A stretch of DNA of 17,164 nucleotides from Thalassiosira profunda (taxonomy: Eukaryota; Bacillariophyta; Thalassiosirophyceae; Thalassiosirales; Thalassiosiraceae): contig JALLAP010000792.1 in the NCBI GenBank assembly GCA_036939355.1, forward strand, positions 1 through 17,164, written 5' to 3'. Positions within the stretch are counted from its first letter, which is position 1; every line of letters starts with the position of its first letter. The notes beneath the pieces were generated by a model. The model worked only from the letters and a program-made list of their open reading frames with translations. It was not told where the DNA came from and did no database searches. Of the stretch, positions 1 through 7,371 are shown piece after piece. The position numbers and the translations under genes are program-made.

Positions 1-679
1 GCCCGAAGTCATGGCTCCTCTTCTTTTGTGATGCCATTGGAGGGGTCTGGAAGTGCTGCTCGTTCTTTTTGTTGTCGGGCCGGCGCACGGTGGCCAACCT
101 CAGCGTTAGGGTGTGATCACTTGTAGTAGTCCTGCTCATCCACCTTTGTCTTTTTGCTCTTTGGTGCCACCTCACCTCAGTCGCCCAAATGAGCTCGTGC
201 CATGCGATCCTACGAGGATAATGAGCAGAGCAGTTCTTAACAACTTCTGTAAATTGTCAAATGATGTTGAACACCCTGTTGGCTTGTCTCACCTCATGTG
301 AAAAGGGTTGCACCTGTTTACATGATGATTTGTCACTCTGCTAAAAAGGGAGAAAATGTTGGACAGAAGCGCATGCTACAATGGGGTTGAAGCCTGAAAA
401 CTGTTCCCAGCCGCTCCCATATCGTACATCCTCAAATGACATGACAAAAGGAAAATAGGAGTCATTGCTGTATTACAAGGTAAATGGCCAAATTCTTCTA
501 GGGTTGCCTACCTGCTGGGACCTGACAACAAAAAGATCGAGCAACACTTCCAGACCCGTTTGGCGTCGTCGCAAAAACAAAAGTGGAGGAGGCCCTGCTC
601 CACACTCTCTCTCCACCATGCTTTCTATCCACGTTCTTCCAGCTTCGTCTCATACAGAAGGCGTCACACAGCTTCAGCC
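1..679. other. Gene-free left flank with an inverted repeat
   Basis: I see no convincing gene in this stretch. It lies downstream of the PsbP-family gene, which reads leftward and ends at 680, so part of it is probably that gene's 3' untranslated region. The only clear structure is an imperfect inverted repeat, listed separately, whose arms lie near the two ends. Short open frames here have no recognisable motif. An exon of a gene lying mostly beyond the left edge cannot be excluded. Confidence 0.5.
43..557. repeat. Imperfect inverted repeat, arms 43-78 and 522-557
   Basis: The minus strand of 43-78 and the plus strand of 522-557 match at 33 of 36 bases by eye. The shared core reads GACAACAAAAAG, then a near-identical stretch ending CACTTCCAGACCC. 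Weaker similarity continues on both sides, roughly 1-82 against 518-600. In one frame both arms would encode a similar short peptide (PDNKK-x-EQHFQT), and the mismatches are compatible with that. The roughly 440 bases between the arms show no transposase. This could be a fold-back element, a decayed duplicated gene fragment, or a family of dispersed repeats. Confidence 0.6.
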
Positions 680-1745
680 TCAGACAATATCTTGCTGTGC
701 CGGCCGCAAATCGGCCGAGAAGTTCAACCCATCCGCATAGCAACGGAAGCTCTCCACAATGCTCCGCAGCTGTCCCTCCGTCTTATTTTTGTACCTCGCC
801 GAGATGCTCGCCGCCCACAAGAGCTGGACGCCGTCCCCGGCGCTGGTGATGGACGCCACCCCCTTCCGCTCCACCTCGAAGCCGGCCCCAGTCAGCAACG
901 TGTACTTGAAGTCCACCAGAACATACTTGCCATTGTCTGCGGTGACCGGCGAAACGTTCAGGACTTTGAAATCCTGGTAAATGTTGCTGCCCTTTTGGGA
1001 GATGGCGGCGATGAGGGCGTTTTTGTAGAAGCCCTTATCCTTCTCTTGAATGTTCTGTTGGCGCAATTGTTAGCCACGCGACACGACAAGCGCCCAAACG
1101 GAGGTTGTTGCAATACCCACCTCTACTTTTCCCTCGTTGGGGACCACGAAAAAGGTCGCAGTATCACCCTTGGCATATTCTCCGGCCTGGATGGTGCCAT
1201 CTTCTCCATTCACATCCTGACTGGGCAGCGTCACCACCCAGTCGAGGGGGAAACCGAATGCCACAAGGAGCGGCGATCGGTTCGCTCCCTTGCCATAGAT
1301 CTCCGCGAGCGCCGAGTAGCCATTGGGAACGTTCTTCAATCCGGGCAGACCGTAGCTGTGGTATGGAGGTACGAGGGATGTGAGAGGGCATGGATGATGG
1401 CTCCTTGGATGCACACTGCACACACAACTGTATCCGCCGAAATGCAAGAGCGTCGCGTCAAATATCGACCCACCTAGCGAGCCTGTCGTTCGCCTTGCCA
1501 AGCCCGTACGCCATCGCCGGAGCGGGCGTCGTCAGCGCCGACGAGGCCCCCGCGATCGCCGCCGTGGCCGTCGCGACGTTGTCGAGGAATCCTCTCCGCG
1601 TGGCGGTGCCGACCTCGTCATTTCGCGACAGGGAGAGGGCCGATCGGGAGCCCGCGGCGCGCGCCGGCGAGGGCACGAAGGCGGAGGCGGGCGAGAGGAC
1701 GGCGAGGGCGGCGCACGCCGCCGATAGGAGGGAGGAGGCGCCCAT
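680..1745 (-). CDS. PsbP-domain protein, thylakoid lumen (3 exons)
   Basis: Predicted PsbP-family lumenal protein of 293 residues. PsbP relatives bind or help assemble photosystem II (and in some cases photosystem I) on the lumen side; which subtype this is cannot be decided here. Proposed exons are 1745-1474, 1355-1121 and 1054-680; both introns (118 and 66 bases) begin GTGGGT and end AG, and splicing keeps one frame. Residues 1-22 form a signal peptide, followed by the plastid motif SAFVP. A twin-arginine pair at 50-51, a hydrophobic stretch and an AMA cleavage site at about 79 indicate Tat-type transfer into the lumen. The mature part has PsbP hallmarks: an early NGYSALAEI segment, a GFPLDW segment, and a C-terminal RSIVESFR helix. 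The start is the first ATG before the signal peptide. The last roughly 20 residues after SFR are less certain. Confidence 0.87.
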
Positions 1746-1825
1746 GGTTGAGCGAGATGGGGGGGAAGAAGTGAGGCAGCCAGGCGTTCAGCGTTCACCA
1801 ACTTTTGATGCCTCAGCGGGTTGTG

Positions 1826-1833
1826 TGACGTCA
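1826..1833. promoter_or_regulatory. TGACGTCA palindrome (CRE-like)
   Basis: A perfect 8-base TGACGTCA palindrome lies 81 bases upstream of the PsbP-like ATG, and a further TGACG half-site follows at 1837-1841. In the diatom Phaeodactylum tricornutum, TGACGT/ACGTCA elements (CCREs) bound by bZIP factors control CO2- and light-responsive plastid genes. The position and sequence fit such an element; function here is inferred. Confidence 0.5.
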
Positions 1834-1846
1834 GCCTGACGTTGTC

Positions 1847-2256
1847 TCTATGTACCCGGCCTAACCCAAACCCTAACCCACCCTAACCCAAACCCTAACC
1901 ACAACCTCAACATCAACCCTAACTCGAACACAATCGGACCCTAACCCTCTAACTTCTCCTGCAAGTTAGGGTTATGGTGAGGCTCTTTCTTTCATTGACT
2001 TAGGGTTAGGGTTCCCCAGCCTAGGTTAGGGTTAGGGTTACGACACAAAACCTCTATGCACCAACCTAACCCAAACCCGAACCCACCCTAACCACAACCC
2101 TAACACTAACCTTAACCCAAACATTAACCGGAGCCAGCACGACCCTAACCCTCTAACTTCGCCTGCAAGTTAGGGTTATGGTGAGGCTCTTTCTTTACTC
2201 TTTCTTTAGGTACTTGCTGAGACCCGGCGCTCGCCTCTCGCCTCAACCACAAACCA
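1847..2256. repeat. Tandem ~204-base unit with telomere-like tracts
   Basis: Two copies of a unit lie about 204 bases apart. The best-conserved segment is 1937-1992 against 2141-2196, matching at 55 of 56 bases. Each unit opens with degenerate CCCTAA/CCCAAA tracts and closes with AGTTAGGGTTATGG, so the two telomere-like strands face each other and can pair as a hairpin (CCCTCTAACTT against AAGTTAGGG). Between the units there is a further TTAGGGTTAGGGTTA tract near 2000-2040. The outer limits are approximate. Confidence 0.75.
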
Positions 2257-2365
2257 ACCCATCAATCCTGCTCCTGCTCGCTCCTCAACAACCAAGCATC
2301 TTCACGGCCGCGACGAGGTGGAGGCGACGACGGCACAGACCACGCAGGAGAGCGATGTCTGCATA

Positions 2366-3505
2366 ATGAGGAGCTGCATCAGCTTCGTTGGCTTTCTTGC
2401 TGTCGGGAATTGCAACGACACATCAAGTGGGGCAACCCAACGCAGCTTCAGACGAATTCGCGCGCCACTAACATCACATTGCAATTCAGTACAGGAAGGG
2501 CGTCCATTTTGCAATCGACTGCGGAGAACTAGCCTGCATCACCCGTCAATCCAAATACGCGGAGGATCGCTGGAAAGTACCACCGAAGTCAATCTCAGCG
2601 CCACCGCAACAATGGCAAGCCTCTTTGCGGGGAGTGTCGGCGGAGCCATCGGCGTCGGCATATCTTACCCGTTTGATACGCTCTCGACAAAGGCCCAGGT
2701 TAGCACGGGAAACCAAGAGAGTCAACTCAACTTTGTGCGGAACATTGGGCGCATATGGAAGAACGAGGGTGTGCGGGGATTCTTCGAAGGAGTGCTTGTC
2801 ACGATGATCGGGCAAGCAGTCATCAAAGCAATACAGTTTGCTGTCAATGAGATAAGCTTTCTATGGCTCGAAAGAAACACGACAATATCCATACTGATGA
2901 AAATGGCAATAGCGGGAACACTGGCCGGGTTGCTTTCCTCGTTTGTTGTATCTCCGGTGGAACTGGTCAAGATAAGGATGCAAGCCCAAAACAAAGTCGG
3001 CTACGACAAGAAAGATGACGATGCAGGCACACTTACACCTGTGTACGACAACGAATTAGACTGTGCACGATGGATCATAAAGAATGAGGGATGGCAAGCT
3101 CTGCTCTTTCACGGACTGGGAATCACAATCATCCGCGAGATACCCTCATTTGCATTTTACTTTGTGGCGTATGGTCTGCTCGCGAGATCGGCAATCGCAA
3201 ATGTCTTAGGTGGACATGCAGCACCTCTCGTATTTGGAGCGGCTGCAGGCTGGGCGATGTGGATTCCAACATACCCAATCGACATTGTCAAGACGCTCGT
3301 GCAAGTGCAAACGAAAGAAAAGTCAAAGAAGAAAGACGATTTGCTCACATCGAGGCAGATAACAGCCAAATTGTACCGCGCTGGTGGAATTCGAGCCTTT
3401 TTCGATGGCTTAGAACCGAAGCTGGCGAGAGCGGCTGTAAAGCATGCGTGCACGTTTTGGGTATACGAAGTGCTGATGGGCTTCATGAGGCCTCGCAATA
3501 GTTGA
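2366..3505 (+). CDS. Mitochondrial carrier family (SLC25) transporter
   Basis: A 379-residue member of the mitochondrial carrier family, which exchanges metabolites across an organelle membrane by six helices in three repeats. The three odd-helix signatures are visible: YPFDTLSTKAQ (about 101-111), SPVELVKIRMQ (about 196-206) and YPIDIVKTLVQ (about 303-313). Repeat-end motifs EGVRGFFEG and GGIRAFFDG follow the first and third. The second repeat has an RE pair (IIREIPSF) at the usual substrate contact point; this dyad is seen in ornithine/basic amino-acid and carnitine-type carriers, which suggests but does not prove that class. The carrier proper begins near residue 82, so there is an unusual extension of about 80 residues that starts like a signal peptide (ISFVGFLAVG) and is then basic. 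The start is the first ATG; upstream in-frame codons lack one. It converges on the DUF1995 gene with an 88-base gap. Confidence 0.88.
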   Translation: MRSCISFVGFLAVGNCNDTSSGATQRSFRRIRAPLTSHCNSVQEGRPFCNRLRRTSLHHPSIQIRGGSLESTTEVNLSATATMASLFAGSVGGAIGVGISYPFDTLSTKAQVSTGNQESQLNFVRNIGRIWKNEGVRGFFEGVLVTMIGQAVIKAIQFAVNEISFLWLERNTTISILMKMAIAGTLAGLLSSFVVSPVELVKIRMQAQNKVGYDKKDDDAGTLTPVYDNELDCARWIIKNEGWQALLFHGLGITIIREIPSFAFYFVAYGLLARSAIANVLGGHAAPLVFGAAAGWAMWIPTYPIDIVKTLVQVQTKEKSKKKDDLLTSRQITAKLYRAGGIRAFFDGLEPKLARAAVKHACTFWVYEVLMGFMRPRNS

Positions 3506-3593
3506 GTTTATGCGGTGTTGGCCTACCTGCTCAAAATCAGTAACTGGAGCCCGGCTGTTCAATTTCAGTTTGCTTTATCACCCGATCAATTGC

Positions 3594-4745
3594 TCACATA
3601 TCATCGTTGCCCAGAGCTCGCTGCATCTGCCTCATATTCTTGCTCATCTTGAACTCGGGCCGACTGTTCAGCAGCTCCGTAAACTGAGAGGATGTTGGCT
3701 CTTCCTCGGAGGAGCCCAGCCATATCGGCACCTCTTGGTTGTACCACGACGGATCCTCTCGGTAGGCGTACATTTGCCAATCGTACGGATAGGATTTGAG
3801 CGCCACGCAGTCCTCGCCGCGGGCGCTGAATCGCAGCACTGCGTAGGTAACATCGTATCCGTTGTCAAATACCACCTCCTGCGCTCGCTTCTTTCCTGTG
3901 GGCGCGAGAATGTTGAACCCCCAGCTCTCCACGTTCCGCCAGAAGGGATTTGCAAGCAGGAGGAGACGATCTTTGCCAACTTCCGCACTCAGCGTTTCAA
4001 TATCATTGAGGTATTTTGTATCGGTATTGGGGAACACAATCGCCTTGACATCTCCCTTCGACCCCCCAGCGGCTTTGGCAGATATGACAGCAGATCCATC
4101 GAAATCCCAGATGTCTTCGGCAGTGACTTCCGGGGGCATTCGAGACAGCTCAGTATCCACCGACGCACCCTTGGAATACGCCCTGACTTCCCGCAAGAGC
4201 GCCTCGGTGAGAGGCCTCCCCGCTTCTCTGTACATTTGCTGCGCCCCACCGGGCCACTCGTTCTGCTCGCCGGACATTGCCTCTTCTTCTCCCAACAGGG
4301 CAAATCTCACAGTCTGTCTCACGATGCCATCCTTGAAGGCGCGCTCGACAGCAGACGCTGCCTGCTGTATCTGCGCCTTCGCGTCATCGGGCACTGGCAA
4401 AATTTGCATGTTGCTTCGACTCTTGCCGCTCTCCTCCCTCTCTTTGCGCGCCTTCTCTATCGTCGCCTGCCGTTCCTGCGCGAGCCTCTTTTCCTCCTGC
4501 ACCTCCCGCTCCATCTCCTCTACGCTTTTGCCCGACATGGCGGCGGCCTCCTCGCGCAATTTCCGAGCCTTCTCGAGGAGCTGTTGGACGTCGTCATCGC
4601 TGGATGCGCGCAACGACGAGGAGGACGCGGCGGATGGAGAAAGCTGCAACGCCCTTCGCCCGGACGGCGGGGAGAAGGCCGCAGATGGGTGCAGCACCGC
4701 TGCAAGAGCGATGGCCACGGCGGCGGCGGACAACGCATGCACCAT
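3594..4745 (-). CDS. Plastid DUF1995 (LPA3-like) protein
   Basis: A single-exon protein of 383 residues. The N-terminus is a signal peptide ending in the plastid motif SAAFSP (about 21-26), followed by a serine/alanine-rich transit region, so import into the plastid is likely. Residues about 51-110 are a charged, probably coiled-coil helix (LLEKARKLREEAA and similar). From about 138 the sequence resembles the DUF1995 domain: a GIVRQTVRFALL helix, a WPGGAQQMYREA segment, then IVFPNTDTKYL and a C-terminal part rich in W and Y. In plants a DUF1995 protein, LPA3, assists assembly of CP43 into photosystem II; whether this protein does so is inference from the family only. The domain call rests on remembered family pattern. 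A TGACGT element lies 109 bases upstream. Confidence 0.75.
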   Translation of the reverse strand: MVHALSAAAVAIALAAVLHPSAAFSPPSGRRALQLSPSAASSSSLRASSDDDVQQLLEKARKLREEAAAMSGKSVEEMEREVQEEKRLAQERQATIEKARKEREESGKSRSNMQILPVPDDAKAQIQQAASAVERAFKDGIVRQTVRFALLGEEEAMSGEQNEWPGGAQQMYREAGRPLTEALLREVRAYSKGASVDTELSRMPPEVTAEDIWDFDGSAVISAKAAGGSKGDVKAIVFPNTDTKYLNDIETLSAEVGKDRLLLLANPFWRNVESWGFNILAPTGKKRAQEVVFDNGYDVTYAVLRFSARGEDCVALKSYPYDWQMYAYREDPSWYNQEVPIWLGSSEEEPTSSQFTELLNSRPEFKMSKNMRQMQRALGNDDM

Positions 4746-4853
4746 GGCCTCGAATACTGCTGTTAGATGACAGGAGATCCAAAGTATGGCAGAGACAGCG
4801 CCTCCGTTTCGCGGTCGTCTTCTGATTCAACTCGCTGTTGTTGCTGACTGTGC

Positions 4854-4859
4854 TGACGT
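4854..4859. promoter_or_regulatory. TGACGT element upstream of DUF1995 gene
   Basis: A TGACGT hexamer lies 109 bases upstream of the DUF1995 gene start. It matches the half-site of diatom CO2/cAMP-responsive elements and of the palindrome before the PsbP-like gene. A single hexamer is expected by chance every few kilobases, so this is weak evidence. Confidence 0.25.
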
Positions 4860-4890
4860 GTGACTCGACGAGCGGCAAGAGGAGAGACTC

Positions 4891-5328
4891 GTACCTAGGT
4901 ACGTAAATAAAGCTAGAGAAAATAGTATGATACTTCGTCGTAGATAGAGGCAGAGCACATCAAAACAAAACTAAGCACCGGCTTAAATTTCCACGTAGGA
5001 ATTGATTCTACGAGAGATTAGAATTTAGTTAGAGTCCTACCATGAGAGAATCCGAGTGAATTTAGGGGCTGCTTCTTAGGCGGTTTCATAGAGTTGAGTA
5101 CGTCTTTTAAGGCCTTATTCCTGAAAAATAGTACTGATTCCTAAATGAAAATGATTCGAGCTTCTAACAAATTAGAGCTAGTATATATTTTCTACTTACC
5201 ATTATCGTCCACAGACATGACACATGAAGTGAGCCCCTGGAGCAGCTGTTGCGCCAAATTGTTACGCTACAACCTCAACCCTAACCCGCCCCAACCCTAG
5301 CCTGGAAACTTACGTAAATAAAGCTAGA
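4891..5328. repeat. 18-base direct repeat and 12-base palindrome
   Basis: TACGTAAATAAAGCTAGA occurs at 4900-4917 and exactly again at 5311-5328. The first copy overlaps a perfect palindrome, GTACCTAGGTAC, at 4891-4902. Looser similarity (GTAGA-x-AGAGG-like runs) follows each copy. The repeats enclose the most AT-rich part of the gene-free region and could be the edges of a degraded element. Confidence 0.55.
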
Positions 5329-5510
5329 TCCCAAATGACGATACACGTCTTAAGTAGAGGTAGAAGAAGGACGTAGGTAAATACGGCATAAAGGTAGAAG
5401 TAGAGACGAAGAGTCAAATTGAGCACAGCCCCGCCCCCAAAGCCCCCAGAAGCCACTTGAAAACCACATCCTACATCAAGAGAGTCCGAAACACACTATT
5501 ATTCTTACCG

Positions 5511-5531
5511 GGGCGCAGATGAGTTGCGCCC
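5511..5531. other. Short perfect hairpin downstream of ERO1
   Basis: GGGCGCA and TGCGCCC form a 7-base-pair stem around the 7-base loop GATGAGT. It sits 62 bases beyond the ERO1 stop codon on that gene's strand, so it would lie in the 3' untranslated region if transcribed. A role in RNA 3' end formation or stability is possible but unproven. Confidence 0.3.
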
Positions 5532-5593
5532 GTAGCTATCCCTCTACCCGCTGATCCTCCTCCGGAAAAGGCAAGAGCCGCATCCACAAACGA

Positions 5594-6893
5594 TCACTGC
5601 ATCTCCAAGCACAACTCGATCCCGCTCGAGAACTTGCCCAGTCCCGTCAGTAGCGCTGCCAATTCCACCCGGTGGATCTTCGTCACGTCGCCCCCTGTCC
5701 CCCGATGACCCACCGCAAGCTGCAGCGCCGTGCTCAGCCCCAGCGTCGAGATCTTCCCGTGGAACCGGCACTTGTTGCACTGGACGCAGTTCATGATCCG
5801 CATGAGGTCGCGGGTGCGCATCCGTGCCTCCCACAGGTTGTTCGAGTCCTTCAGCGCGTGCTCTCGCAGGCGCAGCACGGCCGCGTCAATGCTCGGGTCG
5901 TCCAGCACGGGATGGGCGAGGATGGACCGCACGGCCTGACATGCCTGCGCGTCCCCGATCTTGCCCCCGTCGCAATCCACAAGCAGACGATCCCGCGCTG
6001 CCCGCACCCCCGACAAGAGGAGCATCATCGTGAAGTACATGTTTTCGACCGCCTCGGGCGTCTCCCCGTTCNGCCCGCACCCCCGACAAGAGGAGCATCA
6101 TCGTGAAGTACATGTTTTCGACCGCCTCGGGCGTCTCCCCGTTCGCCCCCAGCCTCCGCGCGAACTCGGCCCCAGGATCCCTCCACGGATACGAATCCGG
6201 ATCCAATTCCTCGCCGAAGGACGTCTTCTCCTGGATTCCCCGCACCACCTGCGCGGATACCATGGCATGCAATCCACTCACAGCCTTGTTGAAGTCGGCC
6301 TTCCAGCTGTCGGCGTCGTACTCGTCGGTAGACATGGCGCCGTCGTGAAATCCAATTCGGTCGTGAATGAACCGCCACACCTCCGATCCGTCGTAGCCCG
6401 TGTAGTCCTCGGGAAACTGTGTGGTGTCATAATAATCGTCCGAGGGCATGTCCCACCGCGCCCACCCGTCCAGCTCGAATTCGTGCTCGTTGAAGTCCGC
6501 CCCCTTCACGTCCCCGGGCACCTCCTCGTCGTCGACCGGGTAAATTTCGCAGGATTCCGTGTAGCACTCGAAGAGTTCCTGGGGGATGTACTCGCAGGAG
6601 GCGAGCATGTCACACGAATAAAGGCGAAAGTATGGGAGGGACCGGAGATCCATCAGCAGCGGAGAAAGGGTCGGGAGGGCCGCGTCGATGGCGGCGATGC
6701 CCGGGGCGAGGGACGCGTCGTGGAGGGGGGCCGCGGTGGAGGCCAAGGTGGTGATGGGGCGGCTGTGGTGATGGGGTTGTTCCACGCTCTTGAGATCGAC
6801 GCGGGCGATGGGCCGCAGCGGAGATACAAACGCGCCGCACCGCTCGATGGCGATGCCGCCGGCAACGGCCGCCGCAGCGGCTTTGATTCTCAT
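5594..6893 (-). CDS. ERO1: ERO1-type thiol oxidase with plastid-like presequence
   Basis: ERO1 is a flavoprotein that reoxidises protein disulfide isomerase with oxygen, normally in the endoplasmic reticulum. After removal of one duplicated copy and the N (see 6000-6144) the protein is 408 residues. ERO1 features in order: LPYFRLYSC (about 86-94); shuttle pair C110-x4-C115; the YTGYDGSEVWR segment with the FAD-stacking W at 173 and H at 209 in SGLHAMV; and the active-site cluster C345-V-Q-C348-x2-C351 followed by GKISTLGLSTALQ. The C-terminus aligns with the family's end, so the gene is complete. The start ATG at 6893 precedes a short alanine-rich hydrophobic segment and then C-G-A-F-V-S-P, matching the plastid cleavage motif, with a basic, serine-containing stretch behind it. 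This suggests plastid or periplastid targeting rather than simple ER residence. No KDEL-like end. It diverges from the SET gene. Confidence 0.88.
6000..6144. repeat. Assembly join: 72-base duplication around N (ERO1)
   Basis: Bases 6000-6071 and 6073-6144 are identical and flank the single N at 6072. The duplicate interrupts the ERO1 frame after residue 273; dropping one copy plus the N (73 bases) restores a frame that continues through the active-site cysteines. This is an unmerged contig overlap, not a genomic repeat. Confidence 0.96.
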
Positions 6894-7371
6894 GGTCGGC
6901 GCGTCAATAACAGCTGGCCTGGCTCCCCTGGGGATGCACCATGCACCACCGAGAGTGGGAGGGTTGAAGAGGAAGGGGAAGGGAGGACAATAACTACCTA
7001 GGCTTTGATTTCCTAGTAAGAAATAGAAATTGTACAGAGGAATACATATTAAATTTGGAGGGAAATTGGACTTTGAGAGCTGAAGCGCACGACGCCAGAC
7101 GCCAGGGGGGGGCAGACAGCAGGGAAGACAAGCTTCTAGTTTCAAGACGCGGGTGGTGCGGCGGCGGCTCACTTGTGCCTGGGCGGCGTGGGCGATTGAT
7201 GGCAACACATCATCCTGCCACCATCAGCTGGTTGCAAACCAGGGCTGCTCCCCTGGCGTAGTCGAGGGCTACGCATCGTATATTAGAGTTGCAATTTGCA
7301 TTTAGTTGCAGGTGACTGACACCTCTGCATCGACATCCATCACCCCCAACTTGCACGCCGCTTCGAGGACA
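6894..7371. promoter_or_regulatory. Divergent upstream region, ERO1 / SET gene
   Basis: These 478 bases lie between two divergent start codons and should contain both promoters. Purine-rich (GGGAGG, GGAAGGGGAAGGGAGG) and G-run tracts lie on the ERO1 side, and an AT-rich patch is at about 7010-7065. I see no coding feature, and no motif I can assign to a factor. Confidence 0.45.

Larger units (their letters stand above)
1746..2365. other. Divergent upstream region of PsbP-like and carrier genes
   Basis: These 620 bases separate the starts of two divergently transcribed genes. They hold a TGACGTCA palindrome close to the PsbP-like start and a duplicated unit with telomere-like tracts at about 1847-2256. 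The remainder before 2366 is rich in CAACA and TCCTG runs typical of an untranslated leader. No coding feature is supported. Confidence 0.6.
4746..5593. other. Gene-free AT-rich region with dispersed short repeats
   Basis: About 850 bases between two leftward genes, with no credible coding frame on either strand. Base composition is much richer in A and T than the flanking genes. It holds the upstream region of the DUF1995 gene, an 18-base repeat present twice (4900-4917 and 5311-5328), a 12-base palindrome, a short CCCTAA-like tract (5268-5300) and a hairpin near the 3' end of the ERO1 gene. It may be decayed mobile DNA, but no element can be named. Confidence 0.55.

Noticed and set aside
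560..1477. Plus-strand open frame of 305 codons
   Set aside because: Antisense to the PsbP-family exons and running through both introns; the minus strand has signal peptide, splice sites and family motifs, this one has none.
2178..2366. Short frame starting in the telomere-like unit
   Set aside because: Arginine-rich and out of frame with the carrier; the first ATG sits in repeated DNA and there is no supporting motif.
3510..4766. Plus-strand open frame of 418 codons
   Set aside because: It lies exactly antisense to the DUF1995 gene, begins just after the carrier stop and has a low-complexity leucine/arginine-rich translation without motifs. It is a shadow of a high-GC coding strand.
6000..6144. 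72-base direct repeat as a genuine tandem duplication or pseudogene signal
   Set aside because: The same length recurs at three other single-N sites and frames are restored by its removal, so it is an assembly artefact.
5961..7001. Plus-strand open frame across the N at 6072
   Set aside because: Antisense to ERO1 and spanning an assembly artefact; valine/arginine-rich shadow translation.
5886..7208. Upstream extension of ERO1 to 7208
   Set aside because: The extra 105 codons are low-complexity, lack a methionine with a good context and would bury the signal-like sequence that starts at 6893.
7306..7371. Longer SET protein starting at 7306
   Set aside because: The codon at 7306 is TTG; the first ATG, with a favourable context, is at 7372.
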